From Amyelois transitella (Eukaryota > Arthropoda > Insecta > Lepidoptera > Pyralidae), in NCBI RefSeq assembly GCF_032362555.1, contig NC_083508.1:4989001-5053000 (forward strand): a DNA stretch of 64,000 nt, written 5' to 3'. The notes under the pieces were generated by a model. That model had not been told where the DNA came from, ran no database searches, and saw nothing but the letters and a program-made list of their open reading frames with translations. The position numbers were made by a program, and so were the translations under genes. Positions 11,266 to 22,200 of the stretch are shown here, piece after piece. The stretch's first letter is position 1. Each line of letters opens with the position of its first letter.

Positions 11266-11291
11266 ACGTTATATTTATAAATATAATTTGT

Positions 11292-12306
11292 TTATCTAAG
11301 TTGTGTGAGATATTCAATTGTCTCCACTTGAGTCGCCTCGAGGATTTGCAGCGCATCATATTCACTATCCAGTTGCTCTAGAATCACAGTTTTGTCGTTT
11401 ATTTCAGCCTGTGGAAAAAAATAAGACCAATTTTCTACATATGAATGGAAGTAATTTAATAACCTATAAAAATCGCTTTTCCTGAATGTTTGAATTTAAC
11501 TACACTATCGGCTGAAGCGGTTTCTGAAGGACTGCGTTGCTGAACTTGAGCCTTATGTTTAACCAATAAAGTTCAAATTCGGTATTATGCTCGGAATGTA
11601 ATTTGATTTAAGTTCTCAGAGAATATAATAACTTTGTGGTGTCATAGAGGTCAGCTTTAAAAGTAGGTAGGTGGGCTCTGTTTTGATGGCGATTAAAGTA
11701 TGCGTAAATCGTTGCCTTAACTCGTCTTCCTTCCAGATAAGGCTTGCTTTTGACACGACATCTTTCTTGTCCTGTATCTCGGATTAAGGGTGAAAGGTAA
11801 TGGCCGATGAAAAGAGTGACACCAACGTGCATCAAGTGTGTTTAAATTAATATTTTCGTTCTTTGAGCCAGTGGCCAATATTGACCTACCTGCAATTTCG
11901 CCTGTTCAGATTCTCGTTCTTTAGCTATAGATTTAAGGTGGTTTGTCGCACCTATTGCAGCCATCTTCTGCTTTTCTACATTGTCACCCAAAGCCGTCAA
12001 CATTTCAAGCAGCGAGTTTACAGTTTTCTTGAAATCCTGTACTTCTGCAAAAATAAAAGGGAGTGGGAAATTATAGCCCGCCAACCAAACTGACGATAAG
12101 TTATAAGAGATAACTAGGGAATAATAATAGCTAAATCATTTCTTTATACAGGGTCCATTGCTCGTGCAGGATGATACGAAACTTGTTTCATAATCTTTAC
12201 AGGTATTTTTCACATCTTCTGTTTCCTTGAGGACGGAAGCCTCTAACACCCTTATTTTATTGATATCATCGTAAAATAAATGTGCTTTCTGTAATTCTTC
12301 CGCCAT
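11292..12306 (-). CDS. IFT20: Intraflagellar transport protein 20
   Basis: Three minus-strand exons (12306-12183, 12044-11890, 11408-11292) join in phase to 131 aa; human IFT20 is 132 aa. Known role: small coiled-coil subunit of IFT-B, needed for cilium assembly and Golgi-to-cilium traffic. Conserved blocks visible: LFYDDINKIRVL (human LHFDELNKLRVL), CKDY near residue 38, KMAAIGATNHLKSIAK (human KMKAIGARNLLKSIAK), and a C-terminal helical segment around EQLDSEYDAL. The exon 1 donor was chosen as ACAA/gtttcg because only this gives the family spacing between CKDY and DFKKTV; an alternative at T/gtaaag would create a stop with the main acceptor. Most of the protein reads as coiled coil. It is divergent from spatacsin and probably under RFX control (X-box at 12383-12395). 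Confidence 0.92.
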
Positions 12307-12382
12307 TATTTGCAAAGATGAAGTTGTAGTTGTTGATTCAGCGGGGAACTCTCGTGGTAAGATATGGATTGGGTGTCGTGTC

Positions 12383-12395
12383 GTTGCTTAGCAAC
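12383..12395. promoter_or_regulatory. X-box (RFX transcription factor site) upstream of IFT20
   Basis: GTTGCTTAGCAAC is a near-palindrome that fits the ciliary X-box RYYNYY-N-RRNRAC at every constrained position. It lies 77 bp upstream of the IFT20 ATG. RFX factors (DAF-19, Drosophila Rfx) are known to drive IFT genes through such sites close to the start codon. No motif scan was run; the placement is read by eye. Confidence 0.75.
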
Positions 12396-12673
12396 ACGTT
12401 GATGCGCTTTCACATATCTACCAACGCCACCTCCGCTTGATTTTCTTCATCAACATTTCTCATCCTGAGGATCCGTCAGAAACATAATTTTTGTTTTGAG
12501 CATGGTTTTGAGTCACAGATTTAAAAACATTACATTTTGAGGACATTTTTTCCATTGGCATGGCATGTTCAATAAACCGTGTTTAGAAGAATACCATAAA
12601 ATTATTGAATTAAGATTTCCCATTTAGATTTAAACACGTTTCCTGTTTCTGGATTCTTATTCAATACATATTA

Positions 12674-12926
12674 GTGTGGTTCCCGGCACCAATACAAAAA
12701 AGAATAGAACCACTCCATCTCTTTCCCATTGATGTCGTAAAAGGCTACTAAGGGATAGGCTTACAAACTTGGGATTATTTTTTAGGCGATGGGCTAGCAA
12801 CTTGTCACTATTTGAATCTCAATTCTATCATTAAGCCAAATAGCTGAACGTGGCCATTGAGTCTTTTCAAGACTGTTGGCTCTGTCTACCCCGCAAAGGA
12901 TATAGACGTGACCATATGAATGTATG
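12674..12926 (-). mobile_element. Full-length SINE copy in the IFT20/spatacsin intergenic region
   Basis: It is the reverse complement of the copy at 50270-50543, with head, middle and tail all present over about 250 bp. Its head faces spatacsin ('gtctaccccgcaaaggatatagacgtgacc'). The family appears at least nine times in this window, always non-coding. Confidence 0.8.
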
Positions 12927-13209
12927 TTTTGTTAGGTAATAGAAATTAAAGTGAAACTGTTTTTCTACTGTAACTGCTTTACTGTACGTTATGTCGTGTA
13001 TTGCTTTCTGCCGTAAAAATATTTTTGATCCATCAATGCCAAAAGTTGTTAATATTGTAGACAAATTGACTCAACTTGTCAATGTCATTGTGTAAATAAA
13101 AGTTCATTGTTCGATTCGAAGTGTGCAAAAGGAGAAAATATTGTAACTTATTTATCGTGAATATCAGGCACTATTATCTTGAAAGATTCATGAATACTCA
13201 AAACCACAA

Positions 13210-16200
13210 ATGATGGAGGGCCTGACACATAATGAGAAGATCATTTGGTCTTGTTGGGAAGATAAATCCCCTAGAGATGTAGTTCGAGAGGCGGCGGCCA
13301 AGGGTACTCATATAAACTTGGCTGTAAAATATTTGATGGCATTTAATTCATGGACAGAAGTAACTGCAAGGGAGTGGTTCTTAGCTGAGGTAAGAAAGAC
13401 GAGAAAAATTCATAATTTGGGTCCCCTTACGAAGAAGACATTAACATTTAACAGAAGTAGGTATTCGAATAAATATTTACTTAGGCGTAAACATTGATAA
13501 GTTAAGTACCTTCCTATACTGTTGTTTGAACTGACAAAAGTGATATAGGTACCCGCGATACTTTGTACGTTTTCAATCATGCCTGGTTCTGCTTATTTTG
13601 ATAGTTTTATGTTGTTTTATTTCAGGTGAAAGCATGGACTGTACAACTTTTGATGAGAAAACAAATATTCAAAGTACTGCATATATTGGAAAAAGTTAAA
13701 TTGAACCCTGAAGATCATTTGATGACTTTAGCTGAAGCTTCTCCTGATATAGAATATAGAGATTTTATTGTTGACAATATTGAAAAGATATCAAAGAATA
13801 TTGCTCCCCATAACTTAGACAGATGGATTAATTTCAAAAAACATTGGAATCTATTGAGACTCCTTGAGAAATCTTTTGAAGTTGATGGAAAGTTCAAACA
13901 GAATAAGGTGTTTGGTGCTGGAAAAAATAGGTTTATTGTGAATGAGAGTGAAATTAAAGCATTGACTGTTGAAAAGATTGAAAAATATCCAGTGGATTGG
14001 AAATGCAAAATAGCTACAGCACTATTTTTTGACTCTTTTGGTGAGTGTGATATTCAAATGATTCTAAATGAAAAGTACATCTTTATGTCTTCACAACAGA
14101 GGTTGCAACTACCTCTGCCAATATGATTTGGGGTCTGAGATATGCTTTTCAAAATTTCCCCTTTCACTTGTCTGGTCTTCATTCTATGTTTAGTGATATC
14201 AATCTAATTTTTCTTTGATCTGATCCTTCTGTCTGTGCCAGGCACCAAAGCGAAAACATTGTTCCTGAGCATAGCCTTCCACAAGTTTGTTCTGCATCCT
14301 GGGTATTATTGTGGTTGGTGGTACTGGTTGTTGATTTATAAAGTCAAATGTATTCTTATTGCATATAATTTTATTAATATCACAGAAAAGTACTGGAAAT
14401 ATTAAAAAAAAATATGTTTATAAAAGGAAACTTCCCCAAGTGCTTCTGCAAAAAGGTGTCAATTTGTAACAGCTTATCAGCTGCTTATAATTGTAGTTCC
14501 ATGACAAGAACATGGTGCTCTTCGGTAAGACTGTCTCCTGGGAATGCAATTTGTAGCATAAGTAGTAGCGCTTGTTTCTTATTCTTAACTGCCAAGAACC
14601 ACACTGTGCATTGTTTCTTTATATATCCTATCCTCCTACAGGGTTTTAAGTGCCGTGCCCATAACCAACATGTATACCCTAACACTAATTATCCTAAATG
14701 ATTATCTGCATTAATAGGATGCCTAATGTGTATTATTTAGCGAAGCTTCGACCGATGTGTGGAGTTGATGCTCATCAACATCATTTACAATAATGTTGTC
14801 AACTGCACCCATCACATTTCTTAAGAAGGAGGTATTAATTATTAATTGACATAATACATTGTTTTAGAATTTACATTGCTGGAGTTTTCATCACCACAAG
14901 AAGTGTGGAATCATTTATTAGAACAAAATAAAGCTATGATTCTAGTACGTTGGATCAATGTTCAAACATCAGAGGTCGTGCGGGATTTGAATGCAAGATA
15001 CAACTTCTTTAATAATGAGGGCTTTGTGAAGAAGTTTTTAAATGTTGACACAAAAGGTTTTAACAATGAGATTCTTGAGAAATTGGATAACATTTTTAGA
15101 ACTTGGGCTATTACTGATGAAATGATACAATCTGTTGCAAAAAGTAATTGCTTCCCTTACACTAAAATGTGTATATACGACACATTGTGCTCATATGGTA
15201 TTGTTAATGGCGATGAGCGTAATAATCTGTATCAGATCATATCAAGACTCACCAGAACTCAAAACTTAAGACTTATCGACGATATATTTTCTGAATCATG
15301 TGCAACAGTCACTAAGCAACAATTTTATGTCGCGTTGGCCAAGTATTGTGTCAAAAATAAATTATATAAAGTTTTGACCATGTGCGTCGAAGGTCATATA
15401 CTTGACACGGATTTGTCTGAAGTGGAAAAAAGTGCAAAGGAATGTATTGAATTGTGGCTATTATTTAAAAGTATCGAACAAACTTCAGATCGTCAGAGTC
15501 ATGTTGTACCCGTCTATAAGACTTGTGAACAAATAGCCCATGATAATATTGACGATTACATATGTTCTAACCCACAGTTAATTCTTGGAATGATTCTACT
15601 TGAGGACAATGCAAAGTTATTTGACATATTCTCCAATGAGGAGTTCTTGAACTTTAAAGACTTTAATTTACCAAACAAAGGGTATAAAGATAAGTTGCCT
15701 TATTTGTACAATGTTTATAAAAAGTACAGTGATTCGAAACAAAAGTATGATACTAAAGATGTGAATGTCTACCAGTTGTTGTCAGGGTACCGTGGTCTAG
15801 ATGTATCTAAAATATTTGAGTTTCAGTTGATAAATCAAAACACAAAAAGTCTTTTGACTGATAAATCAGACAGACGTAGTTTGGGAAGTTTGTTGGCTAA
15901 TGATGTTGATATAAACTCTGCTAGTATAAAAGCCTTGTCCCAGAGAAGCATGGATTTGCCTGACTTTTCTAATGAAAAACTAATGAAAAGATATGGTTAT
16001 GTTGCAAAGTTAAGTCACGCTTATTATTTGAAACAGTATCGACCATGTAATGCGAGTCAGGCATTTTTAGCACAGCAATATTTGACTTACAACAGGCTTC
16101 AAGAGAAGAGCATAAAGAGTGCATGTTGTGAAGCGCACGCTCTCGCTCTACAAAATTGGTTTGATCCTGCAATGACCGCGTGCGCGATTTCATTTGTTGC

Positions 16201-19200
16201 GATGATCGGTTGCAATCCCACACGGTGCAGAGTCCATATGTCGGCAGCTAATATGATGAGGGGCTACCTGATCGGACATAAAGACGTATCTGATGTTGAA
16301 GCAAACAAGATTATCAATGATTTTATGGCTAGACTTATACAAAGTAATGATGAGGCCGCAAGAGATATACTACAGCATCTGGAGGAGATGACAATGTTTA
16401 GGCTTCAGGAACAATTTAGTTCAGATGGAAAAGTTGACATGGCACTGGTACTGTATGAATCGCAAACAATGGTGAAATTTGCCATCTTGCACGATCTACC
16501 ACTTCCAGAGATGCTTTTGAAAGAATTCATTAAATCTAACTCCTGGTTCAATTTTCTATTGTTTGGCGACGTCTTCCGATATCCATTGACTCAGATGTTA
16601 CGGTTGTCTCAGGAGTTTGAAAACAAAGCATACGCAGAGCACTTAAAATACATAATGCTGCATCGAAACTCTGAGGAGGGTTCCGATAAGTCTATATCTA
16701 GTAATGGGCAAAGAAAAATATCAAGAATCAATTCTTCGGATACCGTAAGTATAATATAACAGTAATGTTGTTTTTTTTCCCTAGGGTTTTCAAATTTAAT
16801 GTAACACTAGCTAGGTGATAGCACACAACGTCTTCTTCTTCCTTCTGGCTTAAGTCCCGGTTGCATCCTCACCTCTGGAGAGGAGCCTGGGATATGCCTT
16901 GGACCCTCCAGTTTGGGTGAGTCAGGTTTTAACACGAAGCGACTTCTATCGCACCTATATACACCTTTGCAGGTAAACCTAACCTGTTTGGGATCCATTG
17001 TTTCAGTTTCGTCACGATGTATTCGCAGGTAATTAACGTGTGTACCAATAGGCGTGTACGCATCTTAAAAATAAACTTACTTACTCTACTCACTACTCAC
17101 CTTAATACCTCCAAATAATTCTAATTTCAAATTCAAGCTGTAACTTTCAGAGCCCGTGTCACAGTTCCCACAGTAGCTCGCTGTCGTTCGAGTTTCCCAG
17201 TAGCTCGGTGATGGGCTGCGAGCTGTGGGAGGTGGCTGCGGCCTGCCACGGCCCGGACGACCCCCCCGCAGCTTTATTGAGAGCCGCAGACCTTTACAGG
17301 GAGCCTTTACTTGTCCTCATCGCCAGTTGTTATGAGGTTCGTGTTTTTTTTTATTATATGTATTATACCTTCTCTCAATTCTATTCCAAAAGTTTGAATG
17401 GCAGATGTCATTTGGCATTAAACTTATCTGTTGTTCATTCCTTAAATGCAAGAAGTAAATAAAGTATGCTATAAGACATATTCAACATCATTGTTATAAA
17501 TTTTACTATTGTAGCAACATTTCTCTAGTAGAAATGGCCTTTCATTATTCAACTTATTTTTTTTGATTTTAAATAATCAGTATTATCCCTGCAGCCGAAC
17601 GCTGTAGACGTGCTATGGGTGCACTGGATCCTGTGCTCGCTGGGTCAGAGTGCGCGTGCGCAGTCAGTGCTCGCATGGGAGATGTCTCAGCAGCAAGTGC
17701 CTGCGCAGCAGTTCCAGAGGGTCGCAGAACTCTGCCTATCAGAGGGCTACGTCAATACGTTGCATGAGTCCATGCTTATATTTATGCCGGTAAGTGATGT
17801 TTTTAATAGAATGCCAAAGTAAGATCAGAACTTTTTTGAAATTTTGATTGTTTGATAAAATAAGATTAATTACGTTGTAAATATAACAGAACGGTTAGGC
17901 GAACACCGGACTTCGAAGCATTGTTGTCGAGGATGCGACCGAGAACACACAATAAGATATAGATAAGAGAGAGAAATATCACAAAGAACATATTCCAATA
18001 TCATGGCCACAAGCACAGCTTTACTATTAAAAAAAAAACTGTGTTTTAGGAAAGTCCACTCACACTACTGACTTCGTTTCTTCACCGATGCATCCGTCTT
18101 AGGAATTTCGACCCTGATACGGTGAAGCTACTGTCAAGTTTTGTCCAGCACTGTCAAAGGAGGTACAGTGTGGATGCTTCAGGCGTCACGTGGCAATTGT
18201 CCAAAGAGGCTTTGCAAAGAGTGGCAGTGTCCCTTGTGAAGATCGCCTTAACTCAAGGTTTTGATAGTGCCTTCCACCAAAGGGAATTTCTGAGGTGTTT
18301 GGCTGTAGCGGAATTCGAAAAAGGATTTGCGGGTGAGCACAATTTTACTTTTTACTTTTATAAAAAAGACTAGCTTTTATCCGCAGCTTCGCCCGCGCGA
18401 ATTTAGCTCCACCTTCAAAGGAATACAGGTTTTTCGCAAATCCCACGAGAGTTATAATTTTTACCGGGATGAAATGTCCTAATCCAGACTCTTTATTATA
18501 TAAATTTTAACAAGGTTAGTTCAGAAGATAAAGTAAGTAAAGTAACAAACAAACTAATTTTTGCATTTATAATAATAGTTTGGATTAGCTTTTGCCTGGT
18601 ATCTAATTACGAAAGACATATTCATTCAAGACTGTTGGCTCTGGCTCTACCCCACAAGGGATATAGACGTGACTGTATGTATGCATGTATATTCATTTGA
18701 TGCATTGAAAAGGGTATTCGAATCTGTTTGATGTAATCAGGAATAGAATTCCTACAACAGATCATTATTACTATTAAAAAGTCAAGTATAAATAGTCAAG
18801 TATATTTTCTCTTTTACAGTACCTACACCCAACTTTATAACTCTTTACGAAATTCTGCAAATATCCATGGAGACTTCATTAGTCGTCAACATAACCAAAA
18901 TGCTCCAGGACGACGTCAAAGAATATTTATCTGAATGCATCGAAATGTTCATAGCCAATGGTAACTACGAGGTCGCCATTAAAATAGCAAAATTAGCTAA
19001 TCTTTCTGTGAACAATATTCTCAAAGCCGAATGGGCGTATAAATACGAAATGATGCTAATGAACGAAGACCTCACGGTACAAGACAAAGATTTAACACTC
19101 TTTATCACCCAATGCAGTGAAGCGTTTAAGAAAGCAGCTGTTACATTTGCCGATGCAACGGAACATCTAATAAGCCACGCGGAACGATTAACTGATGCCG

Positions 19201-22200
19201 TTCAACAATTCTACACCTATAGAATAATCATGAGTTGGTTTGAAGAAAACCTAGAATATGGTCGTAGAAGGGAAGAAATCGAGCACCGTATGTGGGGCGC
19301 CTATTTTCAAAGTGAACCCCAAAATGACGTGTTTCTTAACAGCTATCGAAGCACTTTGCATTTCATACTGAACGGGCAGAAAGATGCGAATTTATCGAGA
19401 AAAATCGGTCAGATAAATGTCGATAAACCATTTTCATCGACGTTGAGAGAGATCGAGGTTGAATCCGACGTTGTTAGCATCGAAAATGTCGTTATGTTGG
19501 AGGATCCTGAGGCCATAGACAATTGGAGGAAGGTCATGTACCAATTGTTGGAATTGAGACTGTTGGTAGACGCTTTTAGATTGTCGGCTTTGTTCAAGAC
19601 GCCACCCGAATATAGGTACAGACCGCCGGCGTGTCCAGTGCAGATCATAAGGACGTGTCTGAAGCTAGCCGAGGGAACGTGCACGCCTTACGAATTGCCG
19701 CAAGAGTTGCGATTGGTGATTTCTGCGCCAACATTGCAAAATAGACTAACAGGTAATTTTTTCGCTCGTGTCGCTTCTTCAGACCATTTTTTATTTAAAC
19801 AGTGCACTTGTAACTAAAATATAATGTTGTTTATACATATATCAGTCTCGGGCACGTCAGACACCAGCTTCGAAGAGCTAGTGGTGATTCAGGAGAAACA
19901 GGACAACGTCCCCGAGAGCTGCCACCTGGCGGCGCGCGAGGAGGCTGATCGTCTGGCTGCGCTCGATGCGCTCGGTGTGCGCAGTTCACTCGCCTTAGCG
20001 AAGCAGGTCTGTAACCTTGCTATAGTGTTACATTAACTGGAAATGCGGTTGAGTGTACGGCAGAAAGATATTTTTCTTCCTGCTGATGTTTTCCCGGTTA
20101 CATCCTTAACCTCTAAGAATGGGGTGAGCCTTTTGACCATGATTCTGGATTCGGAAAGTCTTTCACGAGGCTCCAACCTCCGCAACCGTATTTCCTTAGT
20201 CGCCCTTTACGATATCAGACTTAGAATGCTTCTCTACGGGAACGACATGTCACAGTCAAAGTGTTACGTACGACGGATTGATACTGAGATGGAATGGTCC
20301 CATTTTAAAGTGCCTCACGGCACTAATTCACAGACACAAAGTATTTTTTTTTATTCCCTTGCAGATCGCCAGTTATTTTCGCATAGCGTTACAAATAGGT
20401 TGGGACTACACTTCTGTTTTAAAGTACCAAAATCGATCAGTGGATTTCATCAATCTCGTTAGCGGGCGGGCGAGGATGTCGCTCGCTAACCTTGTCTTCA
20501 GGACCTTCAACATACCTTCTAAGCAGGTAAGCAATAAATATTTTCATTCCTTATTTTGCTTGTTTGCTCATTTTCTCAAAAAATTGGCTCAAAAGCAACT
20601 TTTGATTAAAATGTACTGATTTAAGACAACAAAGTAATAGTTTACCATAATCTATATCTTTTGGAATCCAGACATCGCTGAATTTACGAAATTAATCATA
20701 TATTTTTGAAACAGGTTGCCGAATATCTCTGCCGGGAAATGGTCGGAGCTATAATATCGCCGCACCTCGTGAAGACTTCAACTTTCAGGCAAAAGGAGCA
20801 CTTTCAATACACTCTCTGGGGGTACACAATCAATTCGGACATAGAAATGTTTTTGAACATGCGCCCAGACGCCTGTAGCCACATTGGGAGATTGATACTC
20901 GATCATTTAATGGCTTTTCAGAAGATTTACAAAGCGACAAATCCGGTTTTACCTGAGAACGTTAATGATGATAGCCAATTAGATGTGGAGAATTTAATAG
21001 ATGAAGATTATTTGAATGTAGAAGGGGATGAAGAGGAGTCGATTTTGACTGAAGAAGGAACTTTGATGTCGGCCGAGACTGAGTCGGTTTTTTCTGTTTC
21101 CACCGTGTATACGACTGGCATGAAAATGTCCCGCGAATCTAGGAGGAACCTGTTCGATATGATATCGAGGGGCAATGTCCACATTAGGTACGAAGTGAAG
21201 TCGAATGTAAGGAAGATCACTAAAGGCGCCAAATTGTCAACTAAACAGGTACGTATTTACTATTTTATAAAGTCTTAAAGTTACGTACATAAGTTTGAAT
21301 GCTTAGTATGATCTTACGGTGATAGAAAACATCGCAATGCAATCTTCACATTCAGGCAACTGCAAGGTGGCGTCTTAATAAATAAATCTCGTATATGTAT
21401 TCTGAAAGTTCTGTTCGATTACAGTAAGTTTGGTTATAGTTGCAAAGGCTGTGTGCAAGTGAAATAGGTATAATATATGAGAATTCAAATTCAAAAGTTT
21501 TTGTTTCATTATTATGGGACATGTCAGCATCACTTAATAATTGTTATATCTTTCGGTTTCACAACATTGGTTGACGTCAAACCAAATTACTTAAAATTAG
21601 GTTTACTGCCTCTTCCAAAGCGTCAGTGCAGAAGAAGCGGTAACAAACTGCACTGCAGCATTTTCTTGAACAACGTCAACTTCATGATGTTTTAGATTTA
21701 ATCTTTTAAAGCAATGTATTTTACGTATACTGTCGGTGGGCCTATTCCAAATCCAAATAATAAATAAACGCTCAACCCTTTTGTGATTATGTCAATATGT
21801 TCCTTTTCTCCGTAGGTGAACATAATAAGCATCGAGTTGCTAGTGCTCGCACACGAGTGCTTCTCCAGCGCCTGCGACACGGAGGGCGTGGCGGTGGCGC
21901 TGCGGTCGGCCGCGGCGCTGGCGGCGCGCCTGCTGGCCGCGCGCTCGTGGCGGCTCATGGTGCGCCTGCTCACGGGGCTGGCGCGCTACACCGAGTGCGC
22001 CTACGTGTTCCAGGTGCGGCTACTAAAAATCACTACATAGTATAAAACAAAGTCGCTATTTTAGTGTGTTTGTCTGTATGCTTAAATCTTTAAAATTACG
22101 CAACAGATTTTGATGCGGTTTTTTGTAACAGGTAGAGTGATTCAAGAGGAAGGTTTTTATGTATAATAACATTTATAAATTTGCACCCGTGCGAAGCCGG

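Larger units (their letters stand above)
12307..13209. promoter_or_regulatory. Divergent IFT20-spatacsin intergenic region
   Basis: About 900 bp separate the two ATGs. The IFT20-proximal part holds the X-box; the middle (12674-12926) is a SINE. The last about 280 bp before spatacsin are AT-rich without a motif I recognise. An in-frame TGA at about 13192 lies six codons before the spatacsin ATG. Confidence 0.6.

Noticed and set aside
14414..14701. Opposed ORFs in spatacsin intron 2
   Set aside because: No similarity to a known family, no splice context, and they overlap each other on opposite strands.
21797..22045. Alternative arginine/glycine-rich frame over spatacsin exon 11
   Set aside because: A GC-rich exon gives long open frames by chance; the splice-consistent frame (21816-22013) matches spatacsin.
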